Shown here piece by piece: positions 41,644 through 50,687 of a DNA stretch of 64,000 nucleotides; position 1 is the stretch's first letter; every line of letters starts with the position of its first letter. Below the pieces are notes generated by a model. That model worked only from the letters and a program-made list of their open reading frames with translations, did no database searches and had not been told where the DNA came from. The DNA lies in the NCBI RefSeq assembly GCF_019976975.1, contig NZ_AP024630.1, positions 4,960,001-5,024,000 on the forward strand. The letters run 5' to 3'. Origin of the DNA: Arthrobacter sp. NtRootA1. GTDB lineage: Bacteria; Actinomycetota; Actinomycetes; Actinomycetales; Micrococcaceae. Made by a program: the position numbers and the translations under genes.

Positions 41644-42072
41644 ATGGGTTCATTCATCGTTCGCGTCCTGATCAATGGTCTAGCTCTGTGGATCGCCAGC
41701 TGGCTGTTGGAGGGACTGGAGATCTCCTCCTCTGCCACTGAGAAGGCGGCAGCCAACGCGGGGATCACAGAGGGCGCGGACGCAGCAGGCATCGTCTTGG
41801 CTTACCTCTTTATCGGCCTGATTTTTGGGGTGGTCAACGCGTTCGTGCGCCCGCTGGTGAAGATCCTGTCCCTCCCCGTGACGATCCTGACCCTGGGGCT
41901 GTTTACGATCATCATCAACGCAGCCATGCTGTACCTGACAGCGTGGCTGAGCAGCTTTACGCCTGTGCACCTCACCATTGACTCATTCTTCTGGACAGCC
42001 ATCCTCGCCTCGGTCATCATCAGCATCATCAGCTTGGTTGCCGGCCTCATCCCAGGGGCCCGCAAACGCTAG
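41644..42072 (+). CDS. Phage-holin-4-like (DUF360 type) four-helix membrane protein
   Basis: 142 residues. Four hydrophobic segments are present, at VRVLINGLALWIASWLL, IVLAYLFIGLIFGVVNAFVR, TILTLGLFTIIINAAMLYLT and FFWTAILASVIISIISLVAG. GVVNAFVRPLVKILSLPVTI is the hallmark of the chromosomal holin-4 superfamily. Despite the name these are widespread chromosomal proteins, and nothing else here suggests prophage. The function is unknown. The gene is divergent from the aminotransferase gene, a common actinobacterial neighbourhood. Confidence 0.9.
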   Translation: MGSFIVRVLINGLALWIASWLLEGLEISSSATEKAAANAGITEGADAAGIVLAYLFIGLIFGVVNAFVRPLVKILSLPVTILTLGLFTIIINAAMLYLTAWLSSFTPVHLTIDSFFWTAILASVIISIISLVAGLIPGARKR

Positions 42073-42170
42073 ATGCAGTTCCCGCAGCTGGCGACCCACG
42101 TACCGCTTGGGCTGCACCCACCATCGGGCTGTATTACCGCGTAACGTACTTACCGTGCCGCGCATTTGCG

Positions 42171-42256
42171 GTGCCCTGTACTAACGGCGCTGTACTGACG
42201 GCGCCCTGTACTTACCGCGCCCCGTACTTACCGCGCCCCGTACTTACCGCGCCCCG
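42171..42256. repeat. 16-bp tandem repeat GCGCCCCGTACTTACC
   Basis: The array has about 2.5 identical units (42217-42256) and three degenerate units before them (from 42171). It runs into the last codons of the minus-strand hydrolase gene (stop at 42244), so its end has supplied the C-terminal residues of that protein. A related single GTACTTACC copy lies at 42146. Confidence 0.9.
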
Positions 42257-43584
42257 GCCACGGATCGCGTCTCTGGAAGATTGGGGTTCCGCAGGCCCGG
42301 CTTTTTGTCCGGCACGGGTGCCCGTTGCAGTTTGAAATGCGTCACCTTTGCCGCCCCGCCTACACCAACAACACCCGCGAACGCCGCGGTAGAAGCCGCA
42401 AGCGAGGCATCCTGACTCGCCGTGACCAGTTCGGCGCCTGCTGCGTAGTTATCCAGGCTGTGACCGGGTCCCAAGCCATGGCCTTCCCCCTCGGGCGTTT
42501 TGACGTCATTGTTCAGCGTGACAGTGACCCTGTCCTTGGTATCCGGGTTTAACCGGCCATCCGAACTCGGGACCCAATCCTGGACATGCTCCAGATGCAA
42601 CGCAGCAATTCCTGGTTCCGGGCTAATACCGCCAACGGGGGCTCCAGCCGTTAGGACGTACCGGAGATCGAATTCGCTGAGGAATGCCTTGTTCTGGCTG
42701 AGGTTCATGGCGTGAGCGCCTCCTTGGCTATGACCGACTGCCACCACCTGCTCGCCGGCTTCAGCGCCCGCTTCCCGCAATGCCTGACCAATAGCCGGCA
42801 CCACTTCTTCAGAGTTGTAACCGAGGGCTTCACCAACGCCCGGTATGTCGAAAGGATTGGTATCTGGTGCTTTAGGTTGTGTTCCCGGAATCAACACCAT
42901 CCAAGAGGACGAGCCATTCTGGTCGAGCTGGATGATCTCAATTTCTCCATCGCCCCGGGCATGAAGTTGCTCGAGTCGCCGGAGGCTTTCCGCCATGGAC
43001 GGATCCACTTGCTCGATCGACTCGTCGATCTTCTCGATGCTCACCGGGCGCGGCCTCAGTCCGGGAACGAGGGGTGATTGCAGAAGTCCACGCATGATGC
43101 TCCGAGCCTCCATCCCCGGGGGAATGATGCTTGTGGCCACGTTGTGCATGATGTCCCGGCCAGGTAGCCACGGTGCACCTGACATCTTCATCTCATCAAG
43201 CCTCAATATCCGCGGGTACAGGTTCCGGACCTCTGTTTGCACGTAATCGTGATGGCTGGACCGCACACTCGCGGTGACACCAACCAATTCCTGACGCACC
43301 CTGCCTACCTCCTGACCGCTTTCAGCCACCGCATCGATCGCGGCGCACCCCGAGGCGTACGAGTCGAAGAGGTAAGGCCCCAAATCAGCCTTCACCCTGC
43401 GGGTTTCTGCTTCCACACCAATTAATTGTTGGATCAACTCGTCAAGCAGCGCCGCTCCACGCAGGAGCTCTTCCAACTGGCAGGATATTCCGCCCACTCC
43501 GCCACGAATGCTGAGGATCCCATCGGGGGCGGGGGCCGTAGGTTGAGGGGCTGAACCCGCGCCAACAGGAGCAACATCAGCCAT
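42244..43584 (-). CDS. WXG-linked large protein with alpha/beta hydrolase domain
   Basis: 446 residues from ATG 43584, whose A overlaps the stop of the small WXG gene (TGATG). Residues 1-150 are helical with YASGCAAIDAVAESGQEVG, as in LXG/WXG-like heads. The C-terminal domain is a hydrolase: VVAVGHSQGGAHAMNLS with Ser 286, VQDWVPSSDGR with Asp 336 and GPGHSLDNYAAG with His 375 form a plausible complete triad. It resembles lipase/esterase effectors. Without a signal peptide, export by a type VII-like route is plausible given the WXG partner. The extreme C-terminus overlaps tandem repeats. Confidence 0.8.
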   Translation of the reverse strand: MADVAPVGAGSAPQPTAPAPDGILSIRGGVGGISCQLEELLRGAALLDELIQQLIGVEAETRRVKADLGPYLFDSYASGCAAIDAVAESGQEVGRVRQELVGVTASVRSSHHDYVQTEVRNLYPRILRLDEMKMSGAPWLPGRDIMHNVATSIIPPGMEARSIMRGLLQSPLVPGLRPRPVSIEKIDESIEQVDPSMAESLRRLEQLHARGDGEIEIIQLDQNGSSSWMVLIPGTQPKAPDTNPFDIPGVGEALGYNSEEVVPAIGQALREAGAEAGEQVVAVGHSQGGAHAMNLSQNKAFLSEFDLRYVLTAGAPVGGISPEPGIAALHLEHVQDWVPSSDGRLNPDTKDRVTVTLNNDVKTPEGEGHGLGPGHSLDNYAAGAELVTASQDASLAASTAAFAGVVGVGGAAKVTHFKLQRAPVPDKKPGLRNPNLPETRSVAGAR

Positions 43585-43895
43585 CAGTAGCCCCTCCCGC
43601 CGGAGACGGCGACGTTCTGGGAATGACGGAGTACTGAGGCAGCAGCGTCTTCCAATGATGCCCGTGCACGCATTAGCGCCGAAGCGTGAAGCGCAATGGT
43701 TGTCCTGTATGCACTTCCGGCGGGAGACTGCCACTCTTCCAACTGGGTCCGCCGCAAGGATGCCAGCACGGCATCCGTCTGATCCACGCACGACTTAATT
43801 CGCCAAGCGAGCCGTTGGACCTCGTGACTGCGCGAGGCACACTCCAAGGGATCGAAGGTGGGTGGGGTGGCTGCAGGCATCAAGCCGACGCTCAT
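43584..43895 (-). CDS. Small WXG100-like protein
   Basis: 103 residues from ATG 43895 (GGAG 9 nt upstream); ATG 43910 is an alternative without a ribosome binding site. Two helices flank the turn EEWQSPAGSAYR (Trp 55, Gly 60), the WxxxxG/Y type turn seen in WXG100-like proteins. The ends are ASLEDAAASVLRHSQNVAVSG. It is coupled to the hydrolase gene downstream, matching Esx-partner-effector gene pairs. Confidence 0.78.
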   Translation of the reverse strand: MSVGLMPAATPPTFDPLECASRSHEVQRLAWRIKSCVDQTDAVLASLRRTQLEEWQSPAGSAYRTTIALHASALMRARASLEDAAASVLRHSQNVAVSGGRGY

Positions 43896-44061
43896 GTCCG
43901 TGTACTCCATTGATTGTTCTGCTGATCGGTTGGTATGACGCTACGGAGCCGCGGAACCGGGCGGAAGCGCCGCCGTCGGCTATGTGGATAACGCGGGCGG
44001 CTGTCCACATAGCGCAGTCACCAACTCGGGCGCCTCCACGGATCATGAAAGAATAGGCACC

Positions 44062-45468
44062 ATGGCTGAATCCCCTCGCGTGTCCCTCGCTTCTGAACCC
44101 CTCGCTCTTGGCGCCCTCGATGGCCGGTACCGTGCCGCCGTCGCGCCCCTCGTCGACTACTTGTCCGAGGCCGCATTGAACCGCGATCGCGTTCACGTTG
44201 AGGTTGAGTGGCTGATCCACCTGACCAGCCAGTCGGTGCTGCCCGGCGCGGGTCCCCTGACGGACGAGCAGGTTTCACAGCTCCGTGCCATCGTCACCGA
44301 ATTCAACGCCGCCTCGGTCAACGAACTCGCCGAGATCGAGGCCGTCACTGTCCACGACGTCAAGGCAGTGGAGTACTACATCGGCCGCCGCCTGCCCGCG
44401 ATTGGCATCGAAAACCTGACAGCCATGGTCCACTTCGGCTGCACGTCAGAGGACATCAACAACCTCTCTTACGCTGTTGGTATCAAGGGCGCCGTCGAGG
44501 ATGTTTGGCTGCCCAACGCCACCGCACTGGTCCAGCAGATCGAGGCCATGGCCGAAGCGAACCGCTCCGTGCCCATGCTGTCCCGCACACATGGCCAGCC
44601 CGCCACGCCCACCACGCTCGGCAAGGAACTGGCGGTCATCGCGCACCGCCTGAGCCGCCAGCTGGCACGGATCTCCAAGACCGAATACCTCGGCAAGATC
44701 AACGGTGCCACGGGCACATACGCGGCACACGTTGCTTCCGTCCCTAGCGCCGACTGGGAAGCTGTTGCCAAGACCTTCGTAGAGGGACTGGGCCTCACCT
44801 GGAACCCGCTCACCACGCAGATCGAAAGCCATGATTGGCAGGCAGAGCTCTACGCCGATATTGCCCGCTTCAACCGCATCTTGCACAACGTCTGCACGGA
44901 CATCTGGAGCTACATCTCCATCGGATACTTCCGGCAGATTCCCGTTGCCGGTGCCACCGGATCCTCCACTATGCCGCACAAGGTCAACCCAATCCGCTTC
45001 GAAAACGCCGAGGCCAACCTGGAGATCTCGAACGGCCTGCTGGACACCCTGGGCGCAACGCTGGTTACTTCCCGCTGGCAGCGTGACCTCACGGACTCCT
45101 CCTCACAGCGCAACATCGGCGTAGCCTTTGGCCACTCCCTGCTGGCGATCTCCAATGTAGCCAAGGGCCTCAAGGCGCTTGACGTCGCCGAGGAAGTGCT
45201 TGCGGGCGACCTCGACACCAACTGGGAGGTCCTGGGCGAAGCGATCCAAATGGTCATGCGTGCTGAGGCCATTGCCGGTGTGGAAGGCATGGAGAACCCC
45301 TACGAGCGCCTGAAGGATCTCACCCGCGGCCAGCGCGTGGATGGCGCCCGGATGCAGGAATTCGTGCAGGGGCTCGGCCTGTCCGCCGACGCCGAAGCCC
45401 GTCTGCTCGCCCTCACCCCGGGCAAGTACACCGGCATCGCCGACAAATTGGTGGACCACCTGAAGTAG
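44062..45468 (+). CDS. purB: Adenylosuccinate lyase
   Basis: 468 residues from ATG 44062. It performs two purine-pathway steps, cleaving SAICAR and adenylosuccinate with release of fumarate. The fumarase-superfamily signature GSSTMPHKVNPIRFEN, the MHFGCTSEDINN-type region (VHFGCTSEDINNLSYAVG) and SRTHGQPATPTTLGKE are all present. Length and motifs match the E. coli-type enzyme. It is divergent from the WXG pair and appears to be a single gene. Confidence 0.97.
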   Translation: MAESPRVSLASEPLALGALDGRYRAAVAPLVDYLSEAALNRDRVHVEVEWLIHLTSQSVLPGAGPLTDEQVSQLRAIVTEFNAASVNELAEIEAVTVHDVKAVEYYIGRRLPAIGIENLTAMVHFGCTSEDINNLSYAVGIKGAVEDVWLPNATALVQQIEAMAEANRSVPMLSRTHGQPATPTTLGKELAVIAHRLSRQLARISKTEYLGKINGATGTYAAHVASVPSADWEAVAKTFVEGLGLTWNPLTTQIESHDWQAELYADIARFNRILHNVCTDIWSYISIGYFRQIPVAGATGSSTMPHKVNPIRFENAEANLEISNGLLDTLGATLVTSRWQRDLTDSSSQRNIGVAFGHSLLAISNVAKGLKALDVAEEVLAGDLDTNWEVLGEAIQMVMRAEAIAGVEGMENPYERLKDLTRGQRVDGARMQEFVQGLGLSADAEARLLALTPGKYTGIADKLVDHLK

Positions 45469-45484
45469 CAACAAACGCTTGACG

Positions 45485-45519
45485 ACGGCGGACCAGGGCT
45501 GGATGCCTCGGCCCGCCGT
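45485..45519 (+). terminator. Hairpin terminator after purB
   Basis: ACGGCGG (45485-45491) pairs with CCGCCGT (45513-45519), 17 nt after the purB stop. The stem is 7 bp with a 21-nt loop and no T run, so it is a modest candidate. Confidence 0.5.
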
Positions 45520-45689
45520 TCGCGTTTAAGGCCTTAAGGCGCTGTCGTCGAGTAGCCCACTGCCCTACCCGCTGTCCTCGTTAACCCGCCGACGTTTTAC
45601 TAAATCAGCACAGCCATTCAACGCTGCCTTTAAGCTGATGGAACCCACCAGCGCAACCAGACAGCTACGAAGTAAGGAGCGGAGCACCC

Positions 45690-46346
45690 ATGAAGCTCCT
45701 ACTGATCAGGCACGGACAGACCCCCGGCAATGTGGCGGGCCAACTGGATACTGCTTTTCCTGGCCCGGGGCTGACGGAACTCGGCGAGCGGCAAGCGGAG
45801 GCGCTCCCGGAGGCTCTTGCAGACGAGTCCATTCAGGCGCTCTACACTTCCACGCTTCTCCGGACCCAGCGGACGGTGATACCGCTCGCCGCTGCCACAG
45901 GACTGGAACCGGAAATCCTGGACGGCGTCCACGAGATCGAGGCGGGTGCTCTGGAGAAGAAGACCGATCATGAGTCGCATATGCGCTACATGAGCACGGT
46001 GTTCGCCTGGTCTGACGGCGACCTCGACGTCCGCATGCCGGGCGCCTTCAACGGCCATGACTTCTTTGCCCGCTTCGATGCCTCTGTGGAGAAGGTTGCG
46101 GCGGCAGGACATTCGACGGCGGCCATCGTCAGCCACGGTGCAGCAATCCGCTGCTGGGCAGGCCGCAGGGCAGAGGATATCGACACACTCTTCGCTGAGA
46201 CCCATCAATTGCCCAATACCGGAATTGTGGCACTCGAAGGTGATCCGGAATCAGGGTGGCGCGTGCTTCATTGGGACCAGATTCCCGTGGGTGGACTCGC
46301 CTTGGCGGACCAGACGGCAGAGGACCCAACAGGCGAGGCGTTGTGA
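45690..46346 (+). CDS. Histidine phosphatase family protein
   Basis: 218 residues. The catalytic motif LLIRHGQTPGNV gives the phosphorylated His, ALYTSTLLRTQRT carries the conserved Arg, and IVSHGAAIR carries the second His. The general acid Glu lies in GVHEIEAGALE. Substrates range from sugar phosphates to phosphoproteins in this superfamily. It is followed at once by a strong hairpin, so it is a single-gene transcript. Confidence 0.93.
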   Translation: MKLLLIRHGQTPGNVAGQLDTAFPGPGLTELGERQAEALPEALADESIQALYTSTLLRTQRTVIPLAAATGLEPEILDGVHEIEAGALEKKTDHESHMRYMSTVFAWSDGDLDVRMPGAFNGHDFFARFDASVEKVAAAGHSTAAIVSHGAAIRCWAGRRAEDIDTLFAETHQLPNTGIVALEGDPESGWRVLHWDQIPVGGLALADQTAEDPTGEAL

Positions 46347-46393
46347 GGCCTGCTCTGCGCGCCAAAATCCCGCGCGAAGGCGCAGAGCAGGCC
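46347..46393 (+). terminator. Strong hairpin terminator after the histidine phosphatase
   Basis: GGCCTGCTCTGCGC (46347-46360) and its exact complement at 46380-46393 form a 14-bp stem that starts on the base after the stop codon. Confidence 0.88.
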
Positions 46394-46517
46394 CCGCAAC
46401 GCGAGAAAAATCAGCAATTCTCCCGAAGCTTACGCGCAGGAAACACGGCGGTAACCACGGCTTCCTAGGCTTAAGACGCATAAACACCTCAGCGAAACCA
46501 AGCGAAATGAGGCATCG

Positions 46518-47021
46518 ATGCAGACCAACCCCCGGCTCAACATCCGGCAGGTCACCTGGGCGAACCCGGTAGGCGCTGACCTCCGCGCCGCGCAACAGGC
46601 TGAACTGGACGCCCGTTTCGGAACCACGGATCATGAGCCCGGTCCCCCGCCCTCGGAAGCTGACACGGCGGTTTTTGTTGTGGCTTACGAGAAATGCTCC
46701 GGACAGCCGCTCGGATGCGGCGGCCTGAGGATGTTGGACGAGAACACAGCTGAAATCAAGCGACTGTACGTGGTTCCCTACGCGCGGGGATCAGGAGTTG
46801 CAAGCTCCATCCTGGCGGCACTCGAAGCGCAGGCCCACTCACACGGCTTCAGCATCATCGCAGCTGAGGCAGGATCAGCGCAGTCTGATGGACGGAGCTT
46901 CTATGTAAGCGCCGGATTCGCCGAAGTTCCTAATTTTGCGCCGTACGTCGGCGTAAATGGGTCTTACTGCTACTCCAAGCGAATCAACTCCCATAGCGCC
47001 TCCCACACTGCGATGGCCTAA
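46518..47021 (+). CDS. GNAT-family N-acetyltransferase
   Basis: 167 residues. The acetyl-CoA binding motif A is AEIKRLYVVPYARGSGVASS with the pyrophosphate loop R-x-x-G-x-G/A variant, and SFYVSAGFAEVPNF follows as motif B. The first 50 residues are less conserved. Substrate unknown. The gene lies alone between the phosphatase and the thioesterase. Confidence 0.88.
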   Translation: MQTNPRLNIRQVTWANPVGADLRAAQQAELDARFGTTDHEPGPPPSEADTAVFVVAYEKCSGQPLGCGGLRMLDENTAEIKRLYVVPYARGSGVASSILAALEAQAHSHGFSIIAAEAGSAQSDGRSFYVSAGFAEVPNFAPYVGVNGSYCYSKRINSHSASHTAMA

Positions 47022-47095
47022 ACACCTGTGCTCCGGCAGCAACCAGCGTCGCGCAACATCAAGCACGCGCTTCGGTAGTCAGATAATCTCGGAAA

Positions 47096-47530
47096 ATGGA
47101 AAAAGCAGACATCACCTTCCGCACGCGCAAATGGGTGCGGCCCGAGGACCTCAATGCCAACGGCACACTCTTCGGTGGAAGCCTGCTGAAGTGGATCGAT
47201 GAAGAGGCCGCGATCTACGCCATCCTCCAGTTGGGCAATGGCCGCGCGGTCACCAAGTACATCTCCGAAATCAACTTCGTGAGCTCAGCCGTTCAGGGCG
47301 ACCTCATCGAAATGGGGCTGACGGCCAAACGCTTCGGCCGCACGTCCTTGACCATGCGCGCCGAGGTCCGGAACATGATCACCCGGGAGAGCATCCTGAC
47401 CATCGAGGAAATCGTGTTCGTGAACTTGGGCGCTGATGGCCGCCCGCAGCCCCACGGCTACACGGAAATCACGTACGACCGGGACCGCATCCCAACCCAT
47501 CACCTGACTGAAACCCTGCACGAGGACTGA
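47096..47530 (+). CDS. Acyl-CoA thioesterase, YciA-like hot-dog fold
   Basis: 144 residues. NANGTLFGGSLLKWIDEEAA is the hot-dog helix with the catalytic Asp and the conserved Asn/Gly. TKYISEINFVSSAVQGDLIE and RFGRTSLTMRAEVRNMIT are typical of the YciA/Acot7 group. It hydrolyses short- to medium-chain acyl-CoA and probably acts as a hexamer. No operon partner is seen. Confidence 0.92.
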   Translation: MEKADITFRTRKWVRPEDLNANGTLFGGSLLKWIDEEAAIYAILQLGNGRAVTKYISEINFVSSAVQGDLIEMGLTAKRFGRTSLTMRAEVRNMITRESILTIEEIVFVNLGADGRPQPHGYTEITYDRDRIPTHHLTETLHED

Positions 47531-47592
47531 ACCACGCGCCGTCGGGCGTTTATACCGTTGAACCCCAGGGTCCTGGAGGGTAGAACGGAGGC

Positions 47593-47985
47593 ATGACCGA
47601 CGTGAACTCCTGGATGAGCCAATACATACGTGCGTGGACCTCGAATGAGCCCGATGACATCCGGGCCTTGTTCACTGAGGACGCCATCTACCACGACAGG
47701 CCGAACACTGAATCACCATGGAACGGCCATGAAGAAATCGTCAAATCATGGTCGGACGCTGGCGACAAGCCTGATGATTGGACCTTCGAGTGGACGCTCC
47801 TTGGCCAGGATGGTGACACGGCTTTCGTCCAGGCCGTGACTACATACCTCAACGGCGAGCCCACCTACGACAACCTTTGGGTCATCCGCTTTGCCGAGGA
47901 CGGCCGTGCGCGCGAATTCACCGAGTGGTACATGGCCAGGAAGGAATCCACGCCCGACACTACAACCGAGGAAATGGCTCAGTAG
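47593..47985 (+). CDS. NTF2-like/SnoaL-like protein
   Basis: 130 residues, cone-shaped NTF2 fold pattern: MSQYIRAWTSNEPDDIRALF, EDAIYHDRPNTESPWNGHEE and DNLWVIRFAEDGRAREFTEW, the last a usual family ending. The family includes isomerases and many proteins of unknown role. It is convergent with the hpaI gene, overlapping its stop by 7 bp. Confidence 0.87.
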   Translation: MTDVNSWMSQYIRAWTSNEPDDIRALFTEDAIYHDRPNTESPWNGHEEIVKSWSDAGDKPDDWTFEWTLLGQDGDTAFVQAVTTYLNGEPTYDNLWVIRFAEDGRAREFTEWYMARKESTPDTTTEEMAQ

Positions 47986-48782
47986 CTGTCGCGCTCCGCC
48001 GATTCCGACACAGGAATGAACGTCGAGGCGAACCCTTCCGAGGCCCGGGCGAGCACCGCAACATCGGCGCCTACCAGCACAAAGGAGGCACCGGCGTCGA
48101 GATAGGCGCGCGCGGTGGACTCATTGAAGGCGTTCACGCCGGCTGGCTTGCCGGCCGCTTTGGCAGCTTCAAGGCAATGCTCGACGACGGCCCTCACCAA
48201 GGGATTTTCCTGCTGTCCCAGCAAACCCATGGAAGCTGCGAGGTCCGAGGGGCCAAGGAAGATGCCGTCCACGCCATCGACTGCCAGGATTTCCTCCACA
48301 GCCGAAGCCGCTGCCTCGGATTCAATCTGAACTGTGAGGCTGATCGATTCCGAAGCAGCAGCAAGGTAGTTAGGAACTCGGTTCCAGCGCGAAGCCCTGG
48401 CCAAAGCAGAACCCACACCACGTACGCCCAGGGGAGGGTACCGGACGGCGGCCACCGCAGACGCGGCGTCGAACGCAGAATTCACCATGGGAATCAGGAG
48501 ATTCTGTACTCCGAGGTCAAGGTATTGCTTGATGACCACGGTGTCGTTGACCGGCGGCCGGACCATGGCCTGAATGGGGTAGCCACTCACGGCGTGGAGC
48601 TGTGCAAGGATCGATTCGAGGCCATTGGGACTGTGCTCGGCGTCGATCAACAGCCAGTCCAGCCCGGATCCCGCACACACCTCAGCCACCAAGGGGCTAC
48701 CGGAACAAACCCACATTCCAGCCAACGGACGGCCAGCCTCTGAGAGGGCCGAATAGAAGGTGGGGCTCAGTCGAAGTTGCAT
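47979..48782 (-). CDS. hpaI: 4-hydroxy-2-oxo-heptane-1,7-dioate aldolase
   Basis: 267 residues. Class II HpcH/HpaI aldolase features are WLLIDAEHSPNGLESILAQL with the base His, VQIESEAAASAVEEI with the metal Glu, and GVDGIFLGPSDLAASMG with the metal Asp. It cleaves the last intermediate of homoprotocatechuate breakdown to pyruvate and succinic semialdehyde. It is the last gene of the hpa operon, overlapping hpaH by 16 bp. Confidence 0.93.
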   Translation of the reverse strand: MQLRLSPTFYSALSEAGRPLAGMWVCSGSPLVAEVCAGSGLDWLLIDAEHSPNGLESILAQLHAVSGYPIQAMVRPPVNDTVVIKQYLDLGVQNLLIPMVNSAFDAASAVAAVRYPPLGVRGVGSALARASRWNRVPNYLAAASESISLTVQIESEAAASAVEEILAVDGVDGIFLGPSDLAASMGLLGQQENPLVRAVVEHCLEAAKAAGKPAGVNAFNESTARAYLDAGASFVLVGADVAVLARASEGFASTFIPVSESAERDSY

Positions 48783-49552
48783 GTCACGACTCCCAACGGT
48801 CCGTAGTCCGCGTGCACGGTATCACCTTTGTACACCCACAAGGGCCGGGTAAACGAGCCCGCAAGAATAATATCTCCGGCTTTCATCGAGTCCCCGTGCG
48901 CGGCGATTTTATTGGCCAGCCAGTGCACGCCGTTGGCCGGGTGATCAAGCACTCCGGCTGCCACTCCGGTCTCTTCCACGGTCTGGTTTTTGTACAGGAT
49001 CGCGGAGACCCAGCGGAGGTCGACGGCGTCGGGACGTACTGGCCGGCCGCCTATCACCATGGCCCCCATCGCGGCATTGTCCGAGATAGTGTCCACGATG
49101 GTCCGGCCCTCCATTTCGATCCTGGAGTCCAGGATTTCGAGGGCCGGAACCACGTAATCGGTGGCGTTGAGGACATCGAAAATGGTACAGCCAGGCCCTT
49201 TGAGTGCGTCCTTCAGCACGAACGCGAGCTCCACTTCAACGCGCGGGTGCGTGTACTGGTCCCATTGCACGGAGCAGCCGGTTTCCAGGACCATGTCATC
49301 GAAGATCGCCCCGTAGTCCGGTTCGGTGATGCCGGTTGCGGCCTGCATGGCCTTGGACGTGAGGCCGATCTTGCGCCCCACCAACGTGCGCCCGGCTTCC
49401 TCGTTCCGTCGCCGCCACAACTGCTGGACGGCATAGGAATCCTCCACCGTCATGTCAGGGTAGCGGGCGGTGAGGCGCGGGACCGGCTTGCGGTTCCGGC
49501 CGGCGTCGAGCAGTTCGTCGGCAATTGCTTCGATCGTCTTCGCGTCCATCAT
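48767..49552 (-). CDS. hpaH: 2-oxo-hept-4-ene-1,7-dioate hydratase
   Basis: 261 residues. The metal-binding motif RVEVELAFVLKDAL and VGRKIGLTSKAMQAATGITE are typical of the HpaH/MhpD group. VLDHPANGVHWLANKIAAHG and GDIILAGSF complete the site. It hydrates the diene-type intermediate before aldol cleavage. It lies 3 nt after hpaD and overlaps hpaI. Confidence 0.94.
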   Translation of the reverse strand: MMDAKTIEAIADELLDAGRNRKPVPRLTARYPDMTVEDSYAVQQLWRRRNEEAGRTLVGRKIGLTSKAMQAATGITEPDYGAIFDDMVLETGCSVQWDQYTHPRVEVELAFVLKDALKGPGCTIFDVLNATDYVVPALEILDSRIEMEGRTIVDTISDNAAMGAMVIGGRPVRPDAVDLRWVSAILYKNQTVEETGVAAGVLDHPANGVHWLANKIAAHGDSMKAGDIILAGSFTRPLWVYKGDTVHADYGPLGVVTCNFD

Positions 49553-49555
49553 GGT

Positions 49556-50653
49556 TTAGACCTGCGCCCCCAGTTTGAATCCTTCAGTAGCCCCACCGGA
49601 GGCGCCTTCGGGACGGGTGTAGGAGAAGCCGTCGGCACCTACGGTGACGGCCATTTCGGATTTCTCTTCGCGTTCGATGACGGGCTGGGGGTTACCGTCC
49701 AAGTCCAGGACCAGGGAGGCTTCGGTGTACCAGGACGGGACTACGGGGTTGCCCCACCAGTCGCGGCGCTGGTTGTCGTGGACGTCCCAGGTGACGGTGG
49801 GGTTGTCCGGGTCGCCGGTGTAGTAGTCCTGGGTGTAGATCTCCACTCGGTGGCCGTCCGGGTCCAGGATGTAGAGGTAGAACGCGTTGGACACGCCGTG
49901 GCGTCCGGGGCCTCGTTCGATGCGGTCGGAGATGCGCAGGGCGCCCATCTTGTCGCAGATCTGGATGATGTTGTGCTTCTCGTGCGTGGAGAACGCGATG
50001 TGGTGCAGGCGGGGTCCGTTCCCGCCTGTCAAGGCGGTGTCGTGCACGGTCTGCTTGCGATGCATCCACGCGGCGTAAGTGACGCCGTCGGAGTCCTTGA
50101 TGTCTTCGGAGACGCGGAAGCCGAGGTCTTCGAGGTACTTGCGGCCACGCGGGACATCCGGGGTGACCTGGTTGAAGTGGTCCAGACGGACGAGCTCGCC
50201 GGCGGAGTAGAGGTCATAGCGCTGGGTGAGGCGTTCCACGTGCTCCACGTCGTAGAAGAATTCGTACGGGAAACCCAGCGGGTCCTCGACGCGGACGGAG
50301 TCGCCCACGCCCTTGGTGAAGCCTTCCTTGCGGCGCTCCACCCTGCAGCCCAGTTCACGGTAGTAGGCCTCGGCGGCGTCTACTTCGGCCGGGGACTTCA
50401 CCCGGTACGCGAAGGCGGCGGCTGCGGCTACCGGGCCCTTCCGGAGGACCAGGTTGTGGTGGATGAACTCCTCGAAGGAGCGCAGGTAGATGGTGTTCTC
50501 GTCTTCCTCGGTGACGTGCAGGCCCAGCAGGTCCACGTAGAAGGCGCGGGACTTGGCGAGGTCCGTGACCACGAGTTCCAAGTAAGCGCAGCGGACGATA
50601 TCCGGGGCCGGAACCGTGGGCGTCGGGATGGGGCCGGTGAAGGGGTTGCTCAT
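49556..50653 (-). CDS. hpaD: 3,4-dihydroxyphenylacetate (homoprotocatechuate) 2,3-dioxygenase
   Basis: 365 residues from ATG 50653, the same length as the structurally known Arthrobacter MndD and Brevibacterium enzymes. The 2-His-1-Glu metal ligands fall at His 159, His 218 and Glu 271, each four positions above the published numbering, and the second-shell His 204 and Tyr 261 are also kept. It opens the ring of homoprotocatechuate extradiolly to 5-carboxymethyl-2-hydroxymuconate semialdehyde. The family contains Fe(II) and Mn(II) forms with near-identical sites, so the metal cannot be told here. Vicinal-oxygen-chelate repeats form the fold. Confidence 0.96.
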   Translation of the reverse strand: MSNPFTGPIPTPTVPAPDIVRCAYLELVVTDLAKSRAFYVDLLGLHVTEEDENTIYLRSFEEFIHHNLVLRKGPVAAAAAFAYRVKSPAEVDAAEAYYRELGCRVERRKEGFTKGVGDSVRVEDPLGFPYEFFYDVEHVERLTQRYDLYSAGELVRLDHFNQVTPDVPRGRKYLEDLGFRVSEDIKDSDGVTYAAWMHRKQTVHDTALTGGNGPRLHHIAFSTHEKHNIIQICDKMGALRISDRIERGPGRHGVSNAFYLYILDPDGHRVEIYTQDYYTGDPDNPTVTWDVHDNQRRDWWGNPVVPSWYTEASLVLDLDGNPQPVIEREEKSEMAVTVGADGFSYTRPEGASGGATEGFKLGAQV

Positions 50654-50687
50654 GATGGTCTCTCTTCGTTGAAAGGGTGGTTGTGGG

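Noticed and set aside
41644..42072. Prophage signal from the holin-like protein
   Set aside because: This holin-4 group is chromosomal in most actinobacteria, and no other phage gene, integrase or attachment site is nearby.
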